A stretch of 64,000 nucleotides of DNA from assembly GCF_009914335.1 (NCBI RefSeq), contig NZ_CP043925.1, forward strand, positions 1,116,001 through 1,180,000, read 5' to 3'. This stretch comes from Proteus columbae (GTDB lineage Bacteria; Pseudomonadota; Gammaproteobacteria; Enterobacterales; Enterobacteriaceae). How positions within the stretch are numbered: the first letter of the stretch is position 1; each line of letters opens with the position of its first letter. The notes beneath the pieces were generated by a model, which was given only the letters and a program-made list of their open reading frames with translations, made no database searches and was not told the DNA's origin. A program made the translations under genes and the position numbers. This document shows positions 39,455 to 47,645 of this stretch, piece by piece.

Positions 39455-42400
39455 ATGGACGAAAAGGATATTTCTCGAAAACAGCGTTTAATTAGTTATA
39501 GCATTATTTATTTAACTGCTATTTACCCATTACATCCCGCTTGGAGTTCTGTAATTACTCCATCTGATAAAACAATAAAAATAAGTCAGCAAAATACCGT
39601 TCCTATTATTAATATTGCAACACCTAATGATATTGGTGTTTCTCATAATCAATTTCACTCTTTTAACGTCGGTAAACAAGGTGTTGTACTTAATAATGCA
39701 ACAATACCTATTAATACTCAATTAGCTAAAAAAGTGAATGCCAATGCTAATTTAAAAGGTAATGCAGCGCATTTAATTATTAATGAGGTAGTGGGAAATG
39801 GACATTCACAGTTATTAGGTAAATTAGAAGTTGCAGGACAACAAGCAGACGTTTTAATTGCAAATCCGAATGGTATTACGTGTGATGGTTGTTCGTTTAT
39901 TAATACCCCAGCAATTACGCTTACGACAGGAAAACCTCAATTTAGCCCTCAAGGTGCCTATTCAGCAATAGAAGTGAAAAAAGGCAGTGTTGTTATTGGT
40001 AAACAAGGTATGAATACCGAGCTGCAAAATTATGCTGATATTATTAGTCGTAGTATTGAATTAAATGGAAAAATAAACGCTAAAAATCTTTCTTTAATGC
40101 AAGGAAATAACCGTATTGATTTTGAAAAAGGAACGGTAAATAGCCTTAATGGAGAAGGTATAAAATCAACAATCTCTATTGATACTAAAGCGCTGGGTGG
40201 AATGTATGCCAATCAAATACGCCTAGTCAGCACAGAAAAGGGAGTCGGTGTTAATTTAAGTGATGTTCAGACAACTCAAAACAGTATGAATTTAACTGTT
40301 GATGGAAAAATTACCTTTAATGGCAATATTCAATCTGAAAAAGATATTAATGTTAGCAGTAAAGAACTACAAATTAATCGTGATACAAAGTTAAAAGCGA
40401 AAAGGGATATTACGTTAGCAACTCATGCGCTAACTAATCATAGTGAAATTATCTCAGAAAAAGATATGCGTTTATTTGCAGATAAGCTCACTAATAAAGG
40501 TGAAAAGGCAGTTATTCAAGCAAAAGATAATTTATGGATACAAAAAAATGCACAGGGTGATCCCAGTTCTTTAATTGAAAATCAATCCGCTACCATAAAA
40601 ACAGAAAAGGGTGATTTGATTATTAGAACAAAGAAGTTGGTTAATGAATCTATTACACCTTTATTTAAAGAAATAAAACAAGAGCCTGATTCTAAACTCT
40701 CTATAAATATCGGTAATCATCTCCTCTCTCCTTTCAGAAGTCCTACGGATGATTTTCTTTTAGTTATTTTATTCCCTGAATTAAAAGATTTTTCTGATAA
40801 AAAATGGTTTGATATCTTAGATTTAAAAAATAATGGAGGAGTTAATGTAGAACGTTTATATTTTGAAAAAAGTGAACAATATGTTCCAAGTGTTATTTCT
40901 TCAGGGAATAACTTATATATACAATCTAATGAGTTTATTAATAATCAATCTAGAATTATTGCAAATAATAATTTAATTGCAACAGGCAGTAATGCAAAAT
41001 TATATTACTATCGTTCTGGATATCTTAATAAATGGGATGTGTATTCTCATGATAATTCTCAGTTTTATTATCGTGATGATATAGTTAAATATAAACTTGA
41101 TGAAGCTAAGTTCAATAAGATAAGTCATTTCGTACCTTTTGTGAAAACGGGGAGTCATTATGAATTTTCTGTAAATGACGTTTCTGATTATATAATAAAA
41201 GCAGGTAATAACTTAGTATTAGATTTTAAAAATAGTATAGATTTAGAGCGCAAGCTACCATCTACAGGAAAAGAAATAAAAAAATTCCGAGGATTATCAG
41301 GTTTTGAAAACGCTATATTAGCTAAGAATATATTGTTAAACGCTAATAATATGAATATTTCTTTAAATTTAACAGCGAAGGATTCCTTATCTATTATTGC
41401 TGATAAAAATATAAATATAAATAATTCAGAGTTATTAGCTGATGAAAATATAAATTTGACAGCGACTGATACTATAAATTTTGAGAATATAGATGTATCA
41501 GCAAAATATTTTACTACTACAACTAAAAAGGGAGATATTAGTCATTTATTTAATCCCACAACCTTTTATACTCTAAAAGGTGTTAAATCGCCATATATTG
41601 ATATTTCTGAAAAAATAGATTTCCATTCTGGAAAAAGTATTTACATTTCAAATGTAATAATTAATAAACCTAATGAAATAAATTTATCTGCGCTAGAAGA
41701 TATTAAAATAAATCGTGATGAATCTTTTCTTTTTAATTTAGTGCCTTTTATTAGAGATAGTGGATATATTCCAGGATTTTTAATTAATATGGGGATTTGG
41801 GAAAGTAATCACAATATCGTTTTTACTTCCGGTAAAGATATTATTAGTCAAGGAATAAAATATAATAGTAATAAAGCCATAATCTTTAATGCCGGACAGG
41901 ATATTTTTCTTTCCTCTAAATCAATAAAAGATGCCGATCCTTTCTTTAGTGATATTCATTATCCTCAATTACAATCTAAATTATTTTCAGATAATAACCT
42001 TATTTTAAACACCGCTCGTGATATTGATTTAACTTCAACCATATTAAATTCAAAAGATAAAGTCATTGTATTAGCCGGTAGAAATATAAAGCTGGGTGCA
42101 AACGCTTATTCTGCTATCAAAGATCCCCATGAAAATGCTCAAGATATCCAGTATGCCACAGCAACGATAACTGGCAATAAAGGCATTTCTATTGCGTCAT
42201 CAGGTACATTAATCACAGAAGGAAGTTCATTTAAATCAGAGGGTGATGTCACTATTTCAAGTGGTGACAATATTCAATTGGGATCAGTAAGAACGCATTT
42301 TCGTAAAGAGTCGGGTTCTTACTTAGAAGAACTTCGTAAACAAGTCAGTACTGAAATTAATAGTGGTAATAATTTAACATTATTATCTGAAGGCAGTATT

Positions 42401-43756
42401 TTATTTCAGGCATCAAAATTAACTGCCAATAAAGAGATTGATATCGCGGCTAAAGGTGGGTTCCTTTACGCGAAAGCGATGGAAGAATCGAGTTATTACA
42501 AAGAAGAAAAGAAAAAATGTAATAGGTGGACTTTGTGTATTACTAAAAAGAAATATACGAAAACATTTTATAACACCAATAATAAAGTCACCGAGTTTAT
42601 TGCAAATAGCAATATTAATTTATTTGCTAAAGATGATATCACTTTAGAAGCTACTAAAATTGATACAGCAAAAAATGCCAAGTTAACCAGTAAAACAGGA
42701 AAAGTTAATTTTAAAGCAGTAAAAAATACTGCCTTTAAACAAGTTATTAGTGGAGGAAATGTTAAAGGTGCAATTATCGGTGGTTTGGCCGCTGAAATTG
42801 CGGCTATTTCGTTGGGTGATAACACTATTAAGGCTGAGGAGTGGCATAAAAAATCAGAATCACAAGCTCAATTTGTTAGGTTATTCGGTGGTATAGCAGG
42901 CGGTATTTTTACTGGTGAGCCTGGTGGTGTATATAGCGGTGCAAGAGGAGCTGAAAATAGTTTCCGTTACAATTATCTCTCTCATCATCAGCAAAAATTA
43001 ATGGAGAAAGAATTATCTGCTGAAACTAATTATTTTAAAAAGACAGCAATTTATCTTAAATGGCTATCAGCAGATATAGGACAAGATACAGGGTTTAATG
43101 CAGGCCTTGTAGCAGGTATACCAACAGGATTGTATGAAACGATTGAAGGGCTCGCTTCTCTTGCTACAAATCCATTAGAAACATACCAAGCTATCAAAGC
43201 GGTTATTCAAAGTGATAATGCTTTCGATACATTAACTCAAGCGGTTAAACAATCTTATATCGATCGTATTGAAAAGCTAGAGGCAGAATATCAAAAAGCA
43301 GGTGTATCTGGTTCATTTAATGCGGGTGTTGAAAGTGGAAAACTCATTTTTGATCTCGTAGGCTTATTTGCTGGTGGTGCTGGAGTTGTGAAAGGAAGTT
43401 CTCAGCTTATAGCTAAGACATCAGCTAAGATTACCACAAGAAATAAATTGATTTCTTCTATAAAAAGTGGACAAGTAGGATTAAGTGATCCTGATGCAGT
43501 TGATTTAATAAAAGCTGATATGCTTAAAAACTTTTATAGCTATAAAGCTCCATCAGGTATTATTGCTGGTTATATAGACAAAAAGGGTATTTATTATGTA
43601 ACGGAAGGTAACCATAGGATGGTTGCTGCAGTGGAAATATATAATGAAATAGGAGAAATAAAATATATTAATCAATTGTTAGATAATGGAAGCTGGACTA
43701 AAATAGAAAATCCTATAGTTGATTCAAAGCCATTACCGGTAAGAAAAATAAAGTGA
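39455..43756 (+). CDS. TpsA exoprotein, filamentous haemagglutinin/CdiA-like, with C-terminal toxin domain
   Basis: About 1,433 aa. The N-terminus has a signal region and the TPS secretion domain with NPNGITCDGCSFINTPA. Beta-helical repeats follow to about residue 1090. A Gly/Ala-rich pretoxin segment (GGIAGGIFTGEPGGVYSGARGAENSF) comes next, then a region (GLVAGIPTGLYETIEGLASLA) before the last 110 residues. These contain EGNHRMVAA at about 1384-1392, which resembles the ParB/Srx-type GNHR/ERR-xx-AA motif, suggesting a nuclease-like toxin (inference). It is much shorter than classical CdiA (over 3,000 aa). I chose ATG at 39455, preceded by GGAG. The next gene begins 6 bp later. Confidence 0.88.
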   Translation: MDEKDISRKQRLISYSIIYLTAIYPLHPAWSSVITPSDKTIKISQQNTVPIINIATPNDIGVSHNQFHSFNVGKQGVVLNNATIPINTQLAKKVNANANLKGNAAHLIINEVVGNGHSQLLGKLEVAGQQADVLIANPNGITCDGCSFINTPAITLTTGKPQFSPQGAYSAIEVKKGSVVIGKQGMNTELQNYADIISRSIELNGKINAKNLSLMQGNNRIDFEKGTVNSLNGEGIKSTISIDTKALGGMYANQIRLVSTEKGVGVNLSDVQTTQNSMNLTVDGKITFNGNIQSEKDINVSSKELQINRDTKLKAKRDITLATHALTNHSEIISEKDMRLFADKLTNKGEKAVIQAKDNLWIQKNAQGDPSSLIENQSATIKTEKGDLIIRTKKLVNESITPLFKEIKQEPDSKLSINIGNHLLSPFRSPTDDFLLVILFPELKDFSDKKWFDILDLKNNGGVNVERLYFEKSEQYVPSVISSGNNLYIQSNEFINNQSRIIANNNLIATGSNAKLYYYRSGYLNKWDVYSHDNSQFYYRDDIVKYKLDEAKFNKISHFVPFVKTGSHYEFSVNDVSDYIIKAGNNLVLDFKNSIDLERKLPSTGKEIKKFRGLSGFENAILAKNILLNANNMNISLNLTAKDSLSIIADKNININNSELLADENINLTATDTINFENIDVSAKYFTTTTKKGDISHLFNPTTFYTLKGVKSPYIDISEKIDFHSGKSIYISNVIINKPNEINLSALEDIKINRDESFLFNLVPFIRDSGYIPGFLINMGIWESNHNIVFTSGKDIISQGIKYNSNKAIIFNAGQDIFLSSKSIKDADPFFSDIHYPQLQSKLFSDNNLILNTARDIDLTSTILNSKDKVIVLAGRNIKLGANAYSAIKDPHENAQDIQYATATITGNKGISIASSGTLITEGSSFKSEGDVTISSGDNIQLGSVRTHFRKESGSYLEELRKQVSTEINSGNNLTLLSEGSILFQASKLTANKEIDIAAKGGFLYAKAMEESSYYKEEKKKCNRWTLCITKKKYTKTFYNTNNKVTEFIANSNINLFAKDDITLEATKIDTAKNAKLTSKTGKVNFKAVKNTAFKQVISGGNVKGAIIGGLAAEIAAISLGDNTIKAEEWHKKSESQAQFVRLFGGIAGGIFTGEPGGVYSGARGAENSFRYNYLSHHQQKLMEKELSAETNYFKKTAIYLKWLSADIGQDTGFNAGLVAGIPTGLYETIEGLASLATNPLETYQAIKAVIQSDNAFDTLTQAVKQSYIDRIEKLEAEYQKAGVSGSFNAGVESGKLIFDLVGLFAGGAGVVKGSSQLIAKTSAKITTRNKLISSIKSGQVGLSDPDAVDLIKADMLKNFYSYKAPSGIIAGYIDKKGIYYVTEGNHRMVAAVEIYNEIGEIKYINQLLDNGSWTKIENPIVDSKPLPVRKIK

Positions 43757-43762
43757 GAATAT

Positions 43763-44095
43763 ATGACTAAAAATGAAATATACATAGATATGATGTATTG
43801 GATTTTGCCTCAATTAAGAAATATTCAGTCTAGAGGAATGATAGCAAAAGCAAAAGATAAATCTTGTTATTACGAATTACAGTTAATTCATAATTTACCC
43901 AAAAAAATACTTAATCAAGATTTTGATGAAAGTGATATTTCATTTTTAAATTTTCAAGCTAAAACATATACTGAAAAATGCAATTCAAAAATAAGTATAT
44001 TATATGATGGTAATATCAAGTATATTAAAATGTTATTTAACTTGGTCCCTAATGAATTACGTCATCAATTACGATGGGATGGGCCTATCAATTAA
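43763..44095 (+). CDS. Putative immunity protein for the TpsA toxin domain
   Basis: The 110-aa protein has no signal peptide or membrane segment. I do not recognise the family. It lies 6 bp after the tpsA stop on the same strand, the position of the cognate immunity gene in contact-dependent-inhibition loci. Features are an N-terminal helix (MYWILPQLRNIQSRG) and a C-terminal end ELRHQLRWDGP. Function is inferred from position only. Confidence 0.65.
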   Translation: MTKNEIYIDMMYWILPQLRNIQSRGMIAKAKDKSCYYELQLIHNLPKKILNQDFDESDISFLNFQAKTYTEKCNSKISILYDGNIKYIKMLFNLVPNELRHQLRWDGPIN

Positions 44096-44106
44096 ATTGA
44101 GGATGT

Positions 44107-44696
44107 ATGGGTTTATCTCTAATTTCAGAATGGGTACCAGGTTCATCTTATACGTATGCGTGGGTTGCCATGGATAATCAAGAGTATCTAGCAAAAATGT
44201 ATAATAACAATAGTGGGTGGTTACCTAAAGCACTATTATCGATACCTGATATTAAATTATATTTGGATGATTTATCTGAATATATTGATGGTGAATCAGA
44301 AAAATACAACAATAAAATAAATAAGAATGCTAACTATATTGTTGATTTATATTCAAGTTATACTTATAAAAAATAATAAAAGAATTTGATTTTGAATTGA
44401 AAAAATGGGATGGGAATCATTCTGATGCGGGAATAGGGGCTAAAATGGGAATGTTTTATTTTGAAGCATTAGAGGGACAATCTATAGGAGAAGATTATCC
44501 CATTGGCTATGAAGGTGAAACCAAAATGGGTGACTATTTTCGTTTTATTGTTCCAACTATTTATGCAACGATAGAAGATATTCCTGAAGAGTTAAGAAAA
44601 TATATTGTAGTTTCTGATAGTATTGATTTTACCAAAGATAGATTGCTCGATAACAATAAAATTAGCGATTATTTTACTCGCATGTATTCAGAATAA
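44107..44696 (+). pseudogene. Second immunity-like gene, interrupted by a one-base frameshift
   Basis: Frame 1 from ATG 44107 gives 89 aa (MGLSLISEWVPGSSYTYAWV...) and stops at 44374-44376. The next frame continues at once through KIIKEFDFELKKWDGNHSDAG to a stop at 44694-44696, with an ending MGDYFRFIVPTIYATIED...YFTRMYSE. Losing one A from the run at 44368-44373 explains the break; adding it back fuses both parts into about 196 aa. The two parts read as one globular protein. It has no toxin before it. It could be a true decay, a phase-variable tract, or a sequencing error. Confidence 0.7.
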
Positions 44697-44738
44697 ATAA
44701 ATTAGCTACTAATTTTTAATAGAAATATTAATCAATCC

Positions 44739-44790
44739 AAAACCATTACTTAATATTATTTTAAAAATAATAATTAGGTGGTGGTTTTTA
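44739..44790 (+). repeat. Hairpin terminator, copy 1 of a direct repeat
   Basis: AAAACCATTACTTAATATTATT pairs largely with AATAATAATTAGGTGGTGGTTTT. The same element occurs at 45355-45411. It follows the broken immunity-like gene and precedes the orphan toxin tail. I read it as a terminator attached to an immunity gene and duplicated with the cassette. Confidence 0.75.
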
Positions 44791-44810
44791 TTTAAAAATA
44801 CTTAAATGGA

Positions 44811-45083
44811 TAAATATTCTGGAGAAAGGAAAGCGCTGAGATTTTACCAAGTTATGTTAAATCAAAAACTCTATAATTAGGTGTTCCTGCAAGAACAACC
44901 AAAGAATAATGGGATGTAATAAATATTCTTATAGAAAAATTATTGAAAAACCCATCCACAATTAAAACCGAATTATCTAGAGGTGGAATTGAATATAGAT
45001 TACCTAATGGGCAAGGTGTTCGATATAATGCAGATGATTCTTTTTCCGGTTTTCTTGATCCTAAAAGAGGTAATAACTCATGA
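44811..45083 (+). pseudogene. Orphan toxin C-terminal remnant (CdiA-CT-like)
   Basis: In the frame ending at TGA 45081-45083 the translation has recognisable protein character but no start and two stops (TAA at 44874 and 44907). Reading across them gives AEILPSYVKSKTL, LGVPARTTKE, WDVINILIEKLLKNP and finally GGIEYRLPNGQGVRYNADDS, ending FSGFLDPKRGNNS. Both stops could be CAA to TAA changes. The ending has the look of polymorphic-toxin tails. Its stop overlaps the start of the small gene at 45080 (ATGA), as toxin-immunity pairs do. Confidence 0.6.
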
Positions 45084-45322
45084 TAGATTCTAACTTTGAA
45101 ATCGATTTTGTAAGTGACAATAAATATGAGAATATTACTGTTGAAATTTCATATAAAAAACAAATGCTTTGTCAATTAAATAAAGATAGTGGAGCCGATA
45201 AAATAGAAATTGAATTTTTTAATGATAGCCGGTGTTTCAGTAAAGATGTGAAGCATAAATTTAATTTAGATAATTTTATGACCATTTTGAATAGTACCAA
45301 ATTAGATTTAATTAATACCTGA
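45080..45322 (+). CDS. Putative immunity protein of the orphan toxin module
   Basis: The 80-aa protein (MIDSNFEIDFVSDNKYENIT... ending LDLINT) is small, acidic and cytosolic. It overlaps the toxin remnant by 4 bp and is followed by copy 2 of the repeat terminator. I do not recognise a family with certainty. The intact frame beside a decayed toxin suggests it may be retained for protection against neighbours (inference). Confidence 0.65.
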   Translation: MIDSNFEIDFVSDNKYENITVEISYKKQMLCQLNKDSGADKIEIEFFNDSRCFSKDVKHKFNLDNFMTILNSTKLDLINT

Positions 45323-45354
45323 ATTTATTCCGCATTCTATTTAAAAATATAGAT

Positions 45355-45411
45355 AAAACCATCACTTAATATTATTTCTAAAATAATAACTAAGTAATGG
45401 TTTTATTTTTT
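45355..45411 (+). repeat. Hairpin terminator, copy 2 of a direct repeat
   Basis: AAAACCATCACTTAATATTATTT and AAATAATAACTAAGTAATGGTTTT form a nearly perfect stem, followed by ATTTTTTT. It is a direct repeat of 44739-44790 with a few differences, some compensatory. It also sits at the right edge of the inserted locus, 26 bp before the modE stop. Confidence 0.8.
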
Positions 45412-45436
45412 TATTGAAAAGCAACCATACTAATAA

Positions 45437-46228
45437 TTAACACAGTGTGGCGACAATCACCTGATCGGCATTAAATAAAGCCGTTACGCTGTCATTAATA
45501 TGTAGTTTTTGCTCTTTAACATGCTGATTAGAACAGGTGGCACACACTTCTTGTCCGCCTTCTAATGTCACCACTAATTCGCTGTTTTCACTGCCCGTTT
45601 CAATTTGAGTCAACGTGCCTGAAAGAGCATTATCATATTGTTGTGTTAAAGATGAGCCTTTTTCAATATTGACCCATGGCGCTTTAATTAAGATCAGTAC
45701 TTCTTTGCCTTTTTTTAGACCTAAGCGGTCTGCACTTTTTTCTGTTAAAGCCGCACGAATAGTCGTTTTTCTATCTGCAAGTTGCACATTAACATGCTGT
45801 TGAACTTGAAGATTATCACGCTCAATAATCGTACCGAAAAACTGGTTTCTGGCACTCGTTTGTAATGAAAAGCGAGAAATCGCCGCTAAAAGGCTATCAA
45901 GAGGGAGTGAATCGTCTTTCAATACATCAAAGGCTTTTTGCTGAATTTGACCTAGCAGATCGTAAAGTTGAAGTAAGCGTTCACAATAATGAGTAAGGGT
46001 TGCACCACCACCGCCTTTGCCGCCCGTTGCTCTATCAACAAGAAGTTCGTCTGCGAGTTGATTCATTTCATTAATGGCATCCCAAGCACTTTTATAACTA
46101 ATGCCCGCCATTTTTGCCCCTTGGCTAATTGAACCTGTCGCTTTGATCTGTTTTAACAATGCAACGCGACGAGGATCGGCAAAGAGCTTATCTTGAAGTT
46201 TAAGGGTTAATAATATTTCTGCTTGCAT
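45437..46228 (-). CDS. modE: Molybdate-responsive transcriptional regulator ModE
   Basis: ModE represses modABC and activates Moco genes when molybdate is bound. The 263-aa protein has an N-terminal winged HTH (ISQGAKMAGISYKSAWDAINEM, about residues 34-55) and the dimer region with GGKGGGGATLT. Two C-terminal Mop/TOBE domains carry SARNQFFGTI and a repeat. A Cys pair (CATC) in the second Mop domain is also visible. It is divergent from acrZ, as in E. coli. Confidence 0.97.
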   Translation of the reverse strand: MQAEILLTLKLQDKLFADPRRVALLKQIKATGSISQGAKMAGISYKSAWDAINEMNQLADELLVDRATGGKGGGGATLTHYCERLLQLYDLLGQIQQKAFDVLKDDSLPLDSLLAAISRFSLQTSARNQFFGTIIERDNLQVQQHVNVQLADRKTTIRAALTEKSADRLGLKKGKEVLILIKAPWVNIEKGSSLTQQYDNALSGTLTQIETGSENSELVVTLEGGQEVCATCSNQHVKEQKLHINDSVTALFNADQVIVATLC

Positions 46229-46387
46229 AATGATAGGCTTCTTCTTTTTTTGTGTGTTTATCGCATTTTTTGTGCCGACACAAAGCGATAATTCTCTAGA
46301 ATATATACAACTATAGCGTTATTATTCGTTATTCGTGAAGAAATGCCAACTCTGGCTTTCCGAATATACCATGATAAAGAGGTTATC

Positions 46388-46531
46388 ATGCTTGAATTAT
46401 TGAAAAGTTTAGGGTTCGCTCTCTTGATGGTACCTGTTGTAATGGTACTCATTATGGGCATTATTTATGGTTTAGGTGAAGTGTTTAACCTGATTTCACC
46501 AAGTCAGCCAAAAGCAGACAAAAAATCATAA
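46388..46531 (+). CDS. acrZ: AcrAB-TolC-associated small protein AcrZ
   Basis: The 47-aa protein has one membrane helix: [20 protein letters not shown] followed by [10 protein letters not shown], matching E. coli AcrZ (49 aa). AcrZ binds AcrB and affects substrate export. I chose ATG at 46388, preceded by AAAGAGG (46376-46382); an upstream in-frame ATG at 46343 would add 15 charged residues that the family lacks. It lies between modE and modABC, as in E. coli. Confidence 0.93.
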   Translation: MLELLKSLGFALLMVPVVMVLIMGIIYGLGEVFNLISPSQPKADKKS

Positions 46532-46551
46532 AATCTCCCTCCCTGATTTAG

Positions 46552-46583
46552 AATAGCCCTTTATATTGAAGGGCTATTTTTTT
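46552..46583 (+). terminator. Terminator after acrZ
   Basis: AATAGCCCTT (46552-46561) and AAGGGCTATT (46569-46578) form a stem followed by TTTTT. Confidence 0.92.
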
Positions 46584-46590
46584 GCTCACT

Positions 46591-46713
46591 ATACTCGTCA
46601 TACTTCAAGTCATAGCGTTGTTGACTGCTCATTCGCACTAGTCACATACTTATGGATGCTCCTAGCGACTCATTCACTTGTCGCCTAGCTGTGACTTGAA
46701 TTATTTAGAGTAT
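46591..46713. repeat. Degenerate enterobacterial intergenic inverted repeat (MITE-like)
   Basis: Ends ATACTCGTCATACTTCAAGT (46591-46610) and ACTTGAATTATTTAGAGTAT (46694-46713) are inverted with 16 of 20 matches. The CTTCAAGT...ACTTGAATTATTTAGAGTAT termini and GTTGACTGCTCATTCGCACT body resemble a family of about 120-bp palindromic repeats that I know from Yersinia, Serratia and Proteus intergenic regions. No ORF inside. Confidence 0.65.
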
Positions 46714-46754
46714 ATAGCCTTTTTTCTATTTGTTTTTTTACCCTCTATTTTTAT

Positions 46755-46778
46755 GGTTATATTTATTGATATATAACC
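46755..46778. promoter_or_regulatory. ModE operator upstream of modABC
   Basis: GGTTATAT - TTATTGAT - ATATAACC is an 8-8-8 perfect inverted repeat. E. coli's modA operator has the same layout (CGTTATAT - 8 - ACATAACG). It lies 86 bp before the modA start, consistent with repression by ModE-molybdate. Confidence 0.85.
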
Positions 46779-46863
46779 TGTTTCTCACATCTAATCCTTT
46801 CATTTTACGCTGTATCTTGGTATATACAGCGTGGTCATCCTTTAATTTAAGTGGAATTAGAAC

Positions 46864-47634
46864 ATGAAAAAATTATCAGGTAAGTTACTTGCTGGTGCGG
46901 TTATCTCTTTTGCTTTAGTCAGTCAAAGTTTTGCATCGGAAAAAGTAACGGTATTTGCGGCCGCTTCTCTTACCAATGCTCTTAATGAAATTTCGGCACA
47001 ATATAAGCAAGAAAAGCAAACTGAAGTGGTTGCATCTTATGCATCTTCTTCAACGCTAGCTCGTCAAATTGAACAAGGCGCACCTGCAAATCTGTTTATT
47101 TCAGCAGATCAGCAGTGGATGGACTACGCAATCGATAAAAATTTAATAGTTGCAGATTCACGTCATACACTATTAGGTAATGATTTAGTACTCATTGCCC
47201 CTAAAGATAGTAAATTAAATGACGTTGTTATTAATAAGGAAACCAAATGGAAATCCTTACTTAATGGCGGAAAATTAGCTGTTGGCGATCCGGATCATGT
47301 GCCTGTTGGTATCTATGCTAAAGAATCATTAGAATATTTAGGTGCATGGGATACAGTAAGCCCAGAAATGGCTCGTACTAATAACGTGCGTAGTGGTATG
47401 GCGCTAGTTGAACGTGATGAAGCACCATTAGGTATCGTATACGGTTCTGATGCGGTTGCGAGTGATAAAGTGAAAGTGGTCGGCGTATTCCCAGCTGATA
47501 GCCACAAACCTGTTGAGTATCCAATGGCAGTTGTAAAAGGTCAGGACAATAAAGCAGTTCGTGATTTTTATGACTATCTGAAAACACCTCAAGCCGCAGA
47601 AATCTTTAAGAAATACGGCTTTAGCCCACTGTAG
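46864..47634 (+). CDS. modA: Molybdate ABC transporter, periplasmic binding protein
   Basis: ModA binds molybdate in the periplasm. The 256-aa protein has a signal peptide (MKKLSGKLLAGAVISFALVSQSFA) and the family segments VFAAASLTNALNEI, YASSSTLARQIEQGAPANLF and GDPDHVPVGIYAKE. It is the first gene of modABC; the operator lies upstream. Confidence 0.97.
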   Translation: MKKLSGKLLAGAVISFALVSQSFASEKVTVFAAASLTNALNEISAQYKQEKQTEVVASYASSSTLARQIEQGAPANLFISADQQWMDYAIDKNLIVADSRHTLLGNDLVLIAPKDSKLNDVVINKETKWKSLLNGGKLAVGDPDHVPVGIYAKESLEYLGAWDTVSPEMARTNNVRSGMALVERDEAPLGIVYGSDAVASDKVKVVGVFPADSHKPVEYPMAVVKGQDNKAVRDFYDYLKTPQAAEIFKKYGFSPL

Positions 47635-47645
47635 GAATTATACTT

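Larger units (their letters stand above)
46532..46863. other. acrZ-modA intergenic region
   Basis: The 332-bp region holds, in order, the acrZ terminator, a degenerate enterobacterial inverted-repeat element (46591-46713), and the modA control region with a ModE-type operator (46755-46778). No gene seen. Confidence 0.8.

Noticed and set aside
43756..45436. Insertion sequence or integrase in the TPS/CDI island
   Set aside because: No transposase-like frame or terminal inverted repeat with target duplication was seen.
46274..46345. Possible ModE site between modE and acrZ
   Set aside because: CGTTAT occurs twice but as direct, not inverted, copies, so it does not fit the ModE 8-8-8 pattern.
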